From Ruminococcus sp. AF41-9 (GTDB lineage Bacteria > Bacillota > Clostridia > Lachnospirales > Lachnospiraceae), in NCBI RefSeq assembly GCF_003477525.1, contig NZ_QUDO01000097.1, forward strand, positions 1 to 6,644: a stretch of DNA of 6,644 nt. Reading direction: 5' to 3'. A program made the translations under genes and the position numbers. The notes under the pieces are model-generated. The model did not search any database. It was not told where the DNA came from and saw nothing but the letters and a program-made list of their open reading frames with translations. Below are positions 1 through 6,037 of the stretch, piece after piece. The first letter of the stretch is position 1. Each line of letters begins with the position of its first letter.

Positions 1-211
1 CAGATCTGAAAGAACTTCATTTACAAATGGAAATCTTAAAGGCGGCATAAATGCAGGCAGATATACAGCGGACTACCTGCAATGTGGGAACCTGCCATAT
101 CTGGCATGGGAAAATGCGCATAACTGCGCTGGCCTAAGTTACAGGCGTATCCGCCGATATTTAGTCTGACGTCTAAAGCGTCTGGAAGCACGCGACTTCA
201 GTCGTGTGAGG
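1..211 (+). mobile_element. Right end of an IS200/IS605-type (TnpB-carrying) element, partial
   Basis: The last about 210 bases before the acetyltransferase fragment are non-coding-like and full of small hairpins. They finish with CACGCGAC-TTCA-GTCGTGTG (189-208), an imperfect stem of the type that closes the right end of many Firmicutes IS605/IS1341 elements. Such elements transpose as single strands, have no terminal inverted repeats and make no target duplication, and none is seen here. A reading frame stays open from position 2 to the stop at 167-169, but I do not recognise it as the TnpB C-terminus, so the end of tnpB is either upstream of the window or degenerate. The outer boundary near 211 is inferred from where acetyltransferase-like coding resumes. 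Assignment rests on the terminal hairpin and the truncated neighbour, not on a recognised transposase. Confidence 0.62.
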
Positions 212-228
212 ATAAAGTTTTTAATTCA
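41..228 (+). ncRNA. Candidate TnpB omega RNA (reRNA): scaffold plus guide
   Basis: Successive hairpins can be drawn: GCAGG/CCTGC (53-57 with 76-80), TGCCA-TATC-TGGCA (93-106), GCGCA-TAAC-TGCGC (116-129), GACG/CGTC (168-171 with 179-182) and the terminal stem at 189-208. Longer-range pairing is also possible: GGCGG (41-45) or GCGGA (68-72) with TCCGCC (150-155). In known TnpB systems the guide-bearing RNA comes from the 3' end of the element and uses the flank just outside the right end as guide. That would place the guide at about 212-228, inside the acetyltransferase fragment. The start and exact end are estimates, and the call depends on the IS assignment. Confidence 0.42.
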
Positions 229-481
229 CGGGAATATTGATTTTTATGGAAAAAGCGGATTCAGACAGGCGAGTGAGTTTGGCATCCGCTATCATGGATT
301 GCCGGAAGGCGAGGATGCATCTTTCTTTCTGTGCGAAGAACTGATGCCGGGATATCTTAATGGAATTACAGGAGAGTATGCACCTCCGGCAGGGTATCTG
401 GTAAATGAAAAGGAAGCAGAGGCATTTGATAGAAAGTTCCCGTATATGGAGAAGAAAAAACTTCCGGGACAGATTTTTTAA
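212..481 (+). pseudogene. GNAT-family N-acetyltransferase, C-terminal fragment cut by the IS right end
   Basis: About 90 residues match the C-terminal half of a GNAT acetyltransferase of the predicted YhbS-like type. The stretch HGNIDFYGKSGF followed by ASEFGI is the typical beta-strand and YYxxFGF(x)nAxeyGI segment of that group, followed by the usual tail ending near a leucine/proline-rich strand. The acetyl-CoA-binding (R/Q)xxGxG/A loop and everything before it are missing, because coding begins directly at the IS right end. The frame can formally start at GTG 206, but that codon lies in the IS terminal hairpin with no ribosome site, so translation is unlikely. I regard it as a gene broken by insertion. 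Its 3' end overlaps a possible terminator hairpin. Confidence 0.72.
436..479 (+). terminator. Possible intrinsic terminator at the end of the GNAT fragment
   Basis: An outer stem pairs TCCCG (438-442) with CGGGA (465-469), and G436 can pair with C470 across a one-base bulge. An inner stem pairs GAAG (451-454) with CTTC (461-464) around six A. Six T residues follow at 474-479. It lies inside the last codons of the acetyltransferase frame. It would insulate the LanF operon from transcripts entering from the IS. The stem is short and interrupted, so confidence is moderate at best. Confidence 0.38.
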
Positions 482-524
482 AATTTAGCAAACTTCATTA
501 AATCTTTATTTTTCCCTGATAGAT

Positions 525-550
525 TATATTTCAGTGAGAAATGAAATATA
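525..550. promoter_or_regulatory. Perfect 9-bp inverted repeat just upstream of the lanF ribosome site
   Basis: TATATTTCA (525-533) and TGAAATATA (542-550) are exact reverse complements separated by 8 bases. They sit between the acetyltransferase fragment and the GAAGGAAGG ribosome site. The element could be an operator for a dimeric regulator or an RNA hairpin in the leader. The left arm also contains TATATT (525-530), a possible -10 box with no good -35 partner 17 bases upstream. A weak -35 would suit a promoter that needs activation, for example by the response regulator encoded in the same cluster. That link is inference only. Confidence 0.5.
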
Positions 551-559
551 GAAGGAAGG
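551..559 (+). promoter_or_regulatory. Ribosome-binding site that decides the lanF start
   Basis: GAAGGAAGG ends one base before the in-frame ATG at 560, which is too close for that codon to be used. The next in-frame ATG, at 569, is 9 bases downstream and well placed. Further ATGs follow at 575 and 578. Confidence 0.6.
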
Positions 560-568
560 ATGGCAAAG

Positions 569-1282
569 ATGGAAATGATGTTGCAGACACAAAATCTATG
601 TAAATATTTTGGAAAACAGAAAGCGGTAAATAATGTTTCACTTAATATAGAAAAGGGACAGATTTATGGACTGCTTGGACCGAATGGTGCTGGTAAATCT
701 ACCATATTGAAAATGCTGACCGGTATGATGAAACCAACTGCAGGAAAGATTTACTTTGATGGAAAAATTTTGGATAGGAAAGATTTATCAAAAATAGGAG
801 CTTTAATTGAAAATCCGCCTATTTATGAAAATCTTTCCGCCAGAGAGAATTTGAAGGTAAGACAATTATTGCTTGGTACAGATGAAAACAGAATTGATGA
901 GGTCTTGCAGATTGTATCACTTACAAACACCGGAAAGAAGAAAGCAGGGCAGTTTTCTTTGGGAATGAAGCAAAGACTAGGCATTGCAATGGCATTGCTT
1001 GGAGAACCGGAACTTTTGATATTGGATGAACCTACGAATGGATTAGATCCAATAGGAATCGAGGAATTACGAGAGCTGATTCGGTCTTTTCCGGAACAGG
1101 GAATCACTGTAATTCTCTCCAGTCATATTCTCTCAGAGGTACAGTTACTTGCAGATAAAGTCGGGATTATTTCAGGTGGAATCTTAGGATACGAAGGAGC
1201 ATTAAAGCAGGGAGATAATCTTGAAGATTTGTTTATGAATGTGGTAAGAAAAAACCAGAAAGCAGGTGAAATCCATGGTTAA
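569..1282 (+). CDS. lanF: Lantibiotic-immunity-type ABC transporter, ATP-binding protein (LanF/MutF-like)
   Basis: This is the cytoplasmic ATPase of a LanFEG-type exporter, which expels lantibiotics or similar peptides from the membrane. Counting from the ATG at 569, Walker A GPNGAGKST is at about 37-45, the signature FSLGMKQR starts near 129, Walker B LLILDEPTNGLDP begins about 149, and the switch histidine lies in ILSSH near 184. The Q-loop position reads LIENPPIYENL, so glutamate replaces the usual glutamine. This 'E-loop' is known from lantibiotic-immunity ATPases and supports the subfamily. At 237 residues it has the normal family length. It overlaps the next gene by 8 bases and forms an operon with the two permeases. 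The start is chosen by ribosome-site spacing; ATG 560 is the alternative. The exact peptide substrate cannot be told. Confidence 0.93.
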   Translation: MEMMLQTQNLCKYFGKQKAVNNVSLNIEKGQIYGLLGPNGAGKSTILKMLTGMMKPTAGKIYFDGKILDRKDLSKIGALIENPPIYENLSARENLKVRQLLLGTDENRIDEVLQIVSLTNTGKKKAGQFSLGMKQRLGIAMALLGEPELLILDEPTNGLDPIGIEELRELIRSFPEQGITVILSSHILSEVQLLADKVGIISGGILGYEGALKQGDNLEDLFMNVVRKNQKAGEIHG

Positions 1283-2006
1283 TATTATAAAAGCAGAACA
1301 TCAAAAAGCCAAAAGAACCATGCGAAAAAAGTTTATCTGGGGATTTCCTCTTCTTACATTTGTCATGGCATTTATATTTACTCTTGGGATGACAAATGCT
1401 TATGCAGAAAGTGTTTGGAACTGGTGGTATACACTTTTGCTGCCGGGGATGATTGCTCTATTTTGTTATCTTTCTGTGGCGCAGGAGAAAAAGATAAAAT
1501 ACTATCATTTAATGACTATTCCCACAGACAGAAGAAAATTGTTGCTGGGGAAAATTATTTATATTGGGTGCATGATTCTGTTTTCCAATGTGATTGTGTT
1601 TGCAGGAGCAACGCTTGGAGGCTTTCTTCTAACGACACATGTTCCGGTTGGAGGAGCGTTGATTGCAGTATTGTTTCTGACGTTTTCTGAGTTATGGGAG
1701 ATTCCGGTAGCTTTGTTTTTAAGCGAACGCTTTGGAATGATTGTAAACCTGTTCGTCTGCCTGTTTATTACCGTCAGCGGTGTGGTAATATCACAAACCA
1801 GGATCTGGTATGTACTTGTTTCGGCAATCCCTATGCGAATGATGTGTCCGTTACTTCATATTTTACCGAATGGTCTTGCGGCAGAATCGGGGAATCCTTT
1901 TTTGAATACGGGAGTCATTGCTCCGGGGATCTGCCTCTCAATGATCTGGTTTGTTCTTGCAACGCTTCTGTTTCTGAAATGGTTTGAGAAAAGAGAGGTG
2001 AAATAG
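1275..2006 (+). CDS. lanE: Lantibiotic-immunity-type ABC transporter permease (LanE/MutE/EpiE-like)
   Basis: This 243-residue membrane protein is the first permease partner of the ATPase. It begins with a short basic N-terminus (MVNIIKAEHQKAKR), typical of the MutE/EpiE family. About six hydrophobic segments follow, the first near 20-40 and the last just before the basic end WFEKREVK. A cytoplasmic loop with EKKIKYYHLM and PTDRRKLLLGK after the second segment is a family trait where the ATPase probably docks. The ATG at 1275 has AGG about 8 bases upstream and overlaps the end of the ATPase gene. A GTG at 1266 would add three residues but sits on the ribosome site. The gene is intact and its partner permease starts one base after its stop. 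Confidence 0.9.
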   Translation: MVNIIKAEHQKAKRTMRKKFIWGFPLLTFVMAFIFTLGMTNAYAESVWNWWYTLLLPGMIALFCYLSVAQEKKIKYYHLMTIPTDRRKLLLGKIIYIGCMILFSNVIVFAGATLGGFLLTTHVPVGGALIAVLFLTFSELWEIPVALFLSERFGMIVNLFVCLFITVSGVVISQTRIWYVLVSAIPMRMMCPLLHILPNGLAAESGNPFLNTGVIAPGICLSMIWFVLATLLFLKWFEKREVK

Positions 2007-2007
2007 G

Positions 2008-2748
2008 ATGCTTGGAAGATCTCTTAATGCAGACTTGCGAAAGATGAAAGGAACATCTGTGATTCTGGCACACTTACTGATTCCGATTATAACTAGCGTT
2101 ATATTTTTAGTGTATTACCTTTTTTCACCATGGAATGAAAATATGAAAGTGATTGGATTTTATCAGGCAATAGGAGCAGGACTTCCGGTACTTATTGGAA
2201 TTTTTACAGCAAGTGTGATGGAACAGGAACAAAATGCAGGTGATTTTCAAAATCTGTTGTCTTTACCGGATAAACCTGCAGCATTTTTATCGAAACTGTT
2301 GATGCTACTGGTTTTGTGTCTGTGCTCTATCCTATTGACAGCAATCATATTCGGAATTGGATTTGGAAGAATCGCATCAAGCGATATCGAAATCATGAAA
2401 GGATGTATATTTGCAGCATTGCTGCTGTGGGGGAGCAGTGTTCCACTTTATCTGTGGCAGTTGATTCTGGCTTTTCAGTTTGGAAAAGGGGTATCCATTG
2501 GAGCAGGGATTATATCAGGACTAATTAGTGCATTGATGCTTACCGGACTTGGAGATTATGTGTGGAAATATGTATTTGTCTGCTGGACGGGTAGAGTACC
2601 ATATACTTATCTGCAATCTGTATTGGGAGAAACTAGTGTAGGTGAATGGTTGTCATTCATACCAGGTTGCTTAATATTTACAGGGATTAGTATGGTATAC
2701 TATTTTTGGTGGGTAAACCACTGGGAAGGAAACAGAATATCGGAATAG
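2008..2748 (+). CDS. lanG: Lantibiotic-immunity-type ABC transporter permease (LanG/MutG-like)
   Basis: This is the second permease of the exporter, 246 residues with about six membrane segments. The N-terminus (MLGRSLNADLRKMKGT) is basic and amphipathic as in MutG/EpiG proteins. A loop near 70-95 holds EQEQNAGDFQNLLSLPDKP, the counterpart of the EQE-xxxG-xxxxLL-P loop shared by this family. The start ATG has GAGAGGTGA 7-15 bases upstream, overlapping the end of the lanE frame. Only 14 bases separate its stop from the regulator start, so one transcript probably carries transporter and regulators. No frameshift or missing segment is seen, so the exporter should be functional. Confidence 0.9.
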   Translation: MLGRSLNADLRKMKGTSVILAHLLIPIITSVIFLVYYLFSPWNENMKVIGFYQAIGAGLPVLIGIFTASVMEQEQNAGDFQNLLSLPDKPAAFLSKLLMLLVLCLCSILLTAIIFGIGFGRIASSDIEIMKGCIFAALLLWGSSVPLYLWQLILAFQFGKGVSIGAGIISGLISALMLTGLGDYVWKYVFVCWTGRVPYTYLQSVLGETSVGEWLSFIPGCLIFTGISMVYYFWWVNHWEGNRISE

Positions 2749-2762
2749 AATCGAGGGAAACT

Positions 2763-3425
2763 ATGGCAAAAATACTGGCAGTTGATGATGAACCGGCAAT
2801 TTTGGAAATGATAGAAAGCATTTTGAATAAGGATGGACATCTGGTTACCAAAGTAAGTAATCCACTAAAAATTAATATGGAAGAATTACATCGTTATGAC
2901 CTGATTTTACTGGACATTATGATGCCTGGAATTGATGGCTTCGAATTATGCAAAAGAATTAGGATACTTGTGGATTGTCCGATTTTGTTTCTTACGGCAA
3001 AAACGGAGGAAAACAGTCTGGTAAACGGACTTTCTTTAGGAGCAGATGATTATATTTCAAAGCCATTTGGAGTGATGGAACTTCGGGCAAGGATCAATGC
3101 ACATCTTAGAAGAGAGCACAGGGAACATTCTGTCCGGATGGTTTTAGGGAGAGTCTGCATTCAGATGTCTCAAAAGAAACTGTTGATGGATGATAAAGAA
3201 CTTCCACTTACGAAAGCAGAGTATGAAATCTGTGAATTTCTGGCCAAAAACAGAGGGCAGGTTTTCTCCAAGGAACAGATATTGGAAGCGGTCTTTGGTT
3301 TTGACAGTGAGAGTAATGACAGTACCATTATTACACATATCAAAAATATAAGAGCAAAATTTGCGGATTATGATTATATACCGATAAAAACAGTCTGGGG
3401 GATTGGATATAAATGGGAAGAGTAA
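2763..3425 (+). CDS. OmpR/PhoB-family response regulator of the immunity operon (LanR-like)
   Basis: This 220-residue two-domain regulator has a receiver domain (about 1-115) with acidic pair D8/D9, phosphoacceptor D51 in LILLDIMMPG, T78 in LFLTAK and K100 in ISKPF. A winged-helix DNA-binding domain (about 128-218) contains LTKAEYEICEFLAKN and ends in TVWGIGYKWEE. All catalytic positions are present. ATG 2763 is chosen because GAGGG lies 5 bases upstream and the receiver fold begins there. An in-frame ATG at 2706 would add 19 residues inside lanG and has no family support. It probably controls the transporter operon in response to peptide stress. Its kinase gene overlaps its end by 13 bases but is broken, so its activation route is uncertain. 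Confidence 0.93.
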   Translation: MAKILAVDDEPAILEMIESILNKDGHLVTKVSNPLKINMEELHRYDLILLDIMMPGIDGFELCKRIRILVDCPILFLTAKTEENSLVNGLSLGADDYISKPFGVMELRARINAHLRREHREHSVRMVLGRVCIQMSQKKLLMDDKELPLTKAEYEICEFLAKNRGQVFSKEQILEAVFGFDSESNDSTIITHIKNIRAKFADYDYIPIKTVWGIGYKWEE

Positions 3426-4771
3426 AGAGAAGCAATGCACTCAGCAGGATTTTTATGAGATATGTACTTGTCATGCTTGGATCATTAGTCGGTTTGGTGA
3501 TTGTTGCTTATCTGCTACTTTACCTTTTAATCAGTGTGGGCTGCATTTATCCGGCGAATTATGCAGAGCAAAAGATTAATGAAGCATATGATACGATTTT
3601 GCATGCAGATAAAGTGACTGCTGAGATGATTCCTGCACTTTGTAATTATGTCATTTTTTCAGAGAAGGGAGAGGAAATAGGTGGAAATCTTCCAGAACAA
3701 TACGAACAGATAGCATGGAATGTTGCAAAGTATGGAACCGCATCCGGGAAATATTTTTATAAAGTAATTTCAAGGGAAAATGAATATGTTGTTTTGCAAT
3801 ATCGCCTGACACCTCAGTATCATTCGGCTTTTTTGAGGGAGCATTTTATAGGACCTCAGAATGTGATGAGTATTATGGCTGTGATTGGAGCGATAGCGAT
3901 TATCATCATTCCGTCCATATGTTTTGGAAAAAGAATCAAAAAGCAGATGCAGCCTGTGTTAGATGCCATCGATCAAATAAAGAATCAGAACCTGGAGTAT
4001 GAGACATCTGGTTCCGGTATCAAAGAGTTTGATGATTGTTTATCGGCAATCGATGATATGCGAGATGCATTGCGGGAATCCTTAGAAAAGCAATGGAAAA
4101 CAGAGCAGGAAAAGAACCAGCAGATGTCTGCTTTGGCGCATGATATTAAAACACCTCTTACGATTGTAAGGGGAAATGCAGAACTACTTTCAGAGACTGA
4201 ACTGACCACGGAACAGAAAAATAATATTACCTATGTTTTAAACGGTACAACACAGATACAAAGTTATGTCCAGCAATTGATAGATGTCACAAAATCATGG
4301 AATTGCAGTGATGTTACCTATACAACGGTGATGTTAGAAGATTTTTTTACAGATATAAAGGAGCAGGCACTTGGCTGGCAGAAATCTATCACCAGAAAAT
4401 AGATTGGAAGGCAAAGCAAAGTGATAAAAAGGTAATGATTGTCTATGATCAAATGTTTCGGGCAGTAATGAATGTGATTCAGAATGCAGTGGAGCATACA
4501 AAAGAAAATGGAATCATTTATATTGGTGCAAAGGAGCATGATGGTCGGCTGACATTCATTGTGGAGGATAGTGGATCAGGATTTACAAAAGAAGCATTAT
4601 TGCATGGCACAGAGCAGTTCTTTATGGATGACACAAGTAGAAATGGTGAAGCCCATTATGGGATTGGGCTATTTTTGCAAAACTGTGGCTGAAAAATATG
4701 GCGGAGGTATTAAACTTTCAAATTCTGAAAATACAGATGGGGCGAGGGTAGAAATATATTATCAGATATAA
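3413..4771 (+). pseudogene. Sensor histidine kinase (LanK-like), broken by two frameshifts
   Basis: The first frame (3413-4402) holds a membrane segment near 17-40, an external loop of about 100 residues, a second segment near 151-170, a linker and the H-box SALAHDIKTPLT with H243. It stops early at 4400-4402. The ATP-binding domain continues in another frame. Restoring one T at GGCTGG near 4376 gives EQALGLAEIYHQKIDW and joins smoothly. That frame carries the N-box (NVIQNAVEHT), G1 (VEDSGSGF), F-box (EQFFMDD) and G2 (HYGIGLF) and ends at 4692. A third frame supplies the last strand, KTVAEKYGGG to YYQI, ending at 4771. Adding one T to the T5 run at 4672-4676 and one A to the A4 run at 4679-4682 restores it. 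The repaired protein would have 453 residues, normal for the family. As read, no piece holds both H-box and ATPase domain. True decay and sequencing error are both possible. Confidence 0.86.
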
Positions 4772-4774
4772 AAG

Positions 4775-5089
4775 TTGCTTACATTTTATAAGGTGATATA
4801 TTCAGAGCGTAGCCTTCAGCCAATGGCAGCAAGAATTGTAGCGGAAGAAACTGAGAGAATGATCATTGCAACAAAACAGCTATTTTATGCAATGGAAGTA
4901 CATAAGCTGCTTCATTTTGAAAATGCAGATATGAGTGCATTAAGCTTTGCAATGACAATTCATGGTCTGATGGACTACGAATTGGATCAGAAGTATGGAT
5001 ACGGCAAAGAGGAGCATACAGAGAATAATCTTATAAATGACTATCTGAGCTGGTTTTGCAAAGAAAATAGTGTGGGAGATGGTGATTAA
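4775..5089 (+). pseudogene. TetR-family regulator, C-terminal fragment without DNA-binding domain
   Basis: About 100 residues resemble the ligand-binding/dimerisation half of a TetR/AcrR regulator. A helical run holds SERSLQPMAARIVAEET, then ATKQLFYAMEVHKLLHF and the typical helix MTIHGLMDYELDQ. The N-terminal helix-turn-helix and connecting helices, roughly the first 100 residues of such proteins, are absent. The frame opens immediately after the kinase stop, starts formally at TTG 4775 and has no good ribosome site. A deletion joining the kinase end to the middle of the regulator gene explains this best. The following DUF998 gene starts two bases after its stop, as expected if the two once formed an operon. 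It may still be made as a domain without DNA binding, but I consider it dead. Confidence 0.72.
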
Positions 5090-5090
5090 C

Positions 5091-5581
5091 ATGAAGAGGG
5101 ATTTTATCAATTATTGTGGAATCAGCTTAGCAGCCTTTACAATATGAGTACATTGGTATGTGCGATGATGGTATGTGCAGGGATACAGGGAAGAGGAAGC
5201 AGAATTTTAAGGCTTGGAATTTATCTTTTTACCGTTATGGAATGGGTATCTGCAGTAGGATTTAGCATGTTTCCTCTGAGTGATAGTGGTTATGCCGGAA
5301 CTTTTCAGGATCGAATGCACATCTATTCAACGATTGTAGTTGTTTTGTTATCAATTATATCGCTTGTGCTGATTATAATTGCAGGCATCAAGGATAAGGA
5401 ATACAGGTTATATGGAGCTTTTGCCGGAATTGCACTTGGAATGATGTTAGTCGGAGCTATGGGAATGAATATTGTACCGAAAGAGTATTTTGGAGTTGTG
5501 GAAAGATTTAGTGTTTTTGCGGCGGTAGGATATAACGCAGTGTTAGGCGTACAGTTGTTTCGGATGAAACCAGAAAAGTAG
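5091..5581 (+). pseudogene. DUF998-family membrane protein with 5' internal deletion and frame change
   Basis: From TTG 5114 the frame encodes about 155 residues with four or so membrane segments. It includes LWNQLSSLYNMSTLVC, the loop FPLSDSGYAGTFQDRMH and the later PKEYFGVVERFSVF, features of DUF998 proteins. Intact members start with a further membrane segment and an external loop, about 50 residues, which are missing. A good ATG at 5091 (GGTGA 5 bases upstream) begins MKRDFINYCGISLAAF, a plausible native N-terminus, but in another frame that stops at 5145-5147. So the true start and the body are both present but out of frame, separated by too little DNA. Function of the family is unknown. 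It was probably co-transcribed with the TetR fragment upstream. Confidence 0.68.
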
Positions 5582-5599
5582 CGAGTTTAAAATAAATAC

Positions 5600-5628
5600 T
5601 TGATAAGTTACCTAACGGTAACTATAAT
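5600..5628 (+). promoter_or_regulatory. Strong sigma-A-type promoter
   Basis: TTGATA (5600-5605) is followed after exactly 17 bases by TATAAT (5623-5628). Transcription should start near 5635 and run into the CxxC protein gene, giving a leader of about 110 bases. The spacer between the two boxes is occupied by a perfect dyad, so access is probably repressor-controlled. Confidence 0.75.
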
Positions 5629-5650
5629 ATAAAGTGACCGAAAGGTAACT
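5606..5650. promoter_or_regulatory. Two tandem TetR-type operator dyads over the promoter
   Basis: Dyad 1 is AGTTACC (5606-5612), TAAC, GGTAACT (5617-5623), with perfect arms filling the -35/-10 spacer and touching the -10 box. Dyad 2 is AGTGACC (5633-5639), GAAA, GGTAACT (5644-5650), with one arm mismatch, lying on the predicted start site. Centres are 27 bases apart. Arm length and placement fit TetR/AcrR-family repressors, many of which bind GTTACC-like palindromes. The nearest TetR gene is the broken one at 4775-5089, so the bound regulator is either that lost protein or one encoded elsewhere. Confidence 0.66.
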
Positions 5651-5746
5651 TATGATATTATAAGACAGACGCAAAGACGCAGTGCTTATTTCCCTGATGT
5701 GGATTTTAAGTGCTGCTTTTTTACACTGACAATGGAGGGATTAAGA

Positions 5747-5962
5747 ATGATTTGTACAAAATGTGGTAAAGAAATGAGAAAAGGATATTTATTTGCAAGC
5801 AAAGATGGAGCCTTCAGTTTTGCTAATGAGGTGCCGGGTGTGTTTGAGAAGGCAGACAAAGCGGATGGATTTGTAGAGATTACTTCTTTAAAGCCGGGGC
5901 ATCGGACAAGTATAGCGGCTGAGTGCTGTGAGGAATGTCGTATGCTGGTAATTGGGTATTAG
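5747..5962 (+). CDS. Small putative zinc-ribbon protein (CxxC...CCxxC), function unknown
   Basis: This 71-residue protein begins MICTKCGKEMRKGYLF and ends with AAECCEECRMLVIGY. The pairs C3/C6 and C61/C64 probably bind one zinc ion. C60 is an extra cysteine. The middle, SKDGAFSFANEVP then ADGFVEITSLKPGHRTS, matches a small family I associate with DUF6487-type proteins, common in gut Firmicutes and without known role. ATG 5747 is chosen since GGAGGG ends 7 bases upstream. A GTG at 5699 would add 16 residues unlike the family and has no ribosome site. It sits about 110 bases downstream of the double-operator promoter, so it is likely the first gene of that transcript. Confidence 0.82.
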   Translation: MICTKCGKEMRKGYLFASKDGAFSFANEVPGVFEKADKADGFVEITSLKPGHRTSIAAECCEECRMLVIGY

Positions 5963-5979
5963 GAGCATTCATATAAGTT

Positions 5980-6003
5980 GTTTCCTTATATTTGTTAGGA
6001 AAC
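5980..6003. repeat. Inverted repeat between the CxxC protein and LytTR genes
   Basis: GTTTCCT (5980-5986) and AGGAAAC (5997-6003) form a perfect 7-bp dyad with a 10-base AT-rich centre. No T-run follows, so it is not a typical terminator. It lies 35 bases upstream of the LytTR start and could be an operator or a leader hairpin. I see no clear promoter beside it. Confidence 0.42.
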
Positions 6004-6037
6004 TGCTACAAAAAATATATTTATATGGAGAAGGCAG

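Noticed and set aside
206..211. GTG 206 as a genuine start of the acetyltransferase fragment
   Set aside because: It lies in the IS terminal hairpin, has no Shine-Dalgarno, and the protein would lack the acetyl-CoA site.
823..1107. Minus-strand open frame opposite the LanF ATPase
   Set aside because: It is the complement of a highly conserved ATPase region, has no ribosome site and resembles no family I know.
1415..1987. Two plus-strand open frames inside lanE
   Set aside because: They overlap the conserved permease in another frame, are cysteine-rich in a shadow-like way and lack start signals.
2706..2762. Upstream extension of the response regulator to ATG 2706
   Set aside because: The extra 19 residues lie within the end of lanG and precede a complete receiver domain; ATG 2763 has a proper ribosome site.
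3144..3440. Minus-strand open frame opposite the response regulator's DNA-binding domain
   Set aside because: It lies entirely over a well-supported gene and has no recognisable features.
4318..4539. Minus-strand open frame over the kinase frameshift region
   Set aside because: Both flanking kinase parts are clearly coding on the plus strand, so this frame is incidental.
5697..5729. Ten-codon upstream frame (MWILSAAFLH) in the leader of the CxxC gene
   Set aside because: There is no ribosome site and no sign of attenuation; it is short enough to be chance.
5980..6003. Terminator after the CxxC protein gene
   Set aside because: The stem is followed by TGCTACAAAAAAT rather than a T-run, so plus-strand termination is unlikely.
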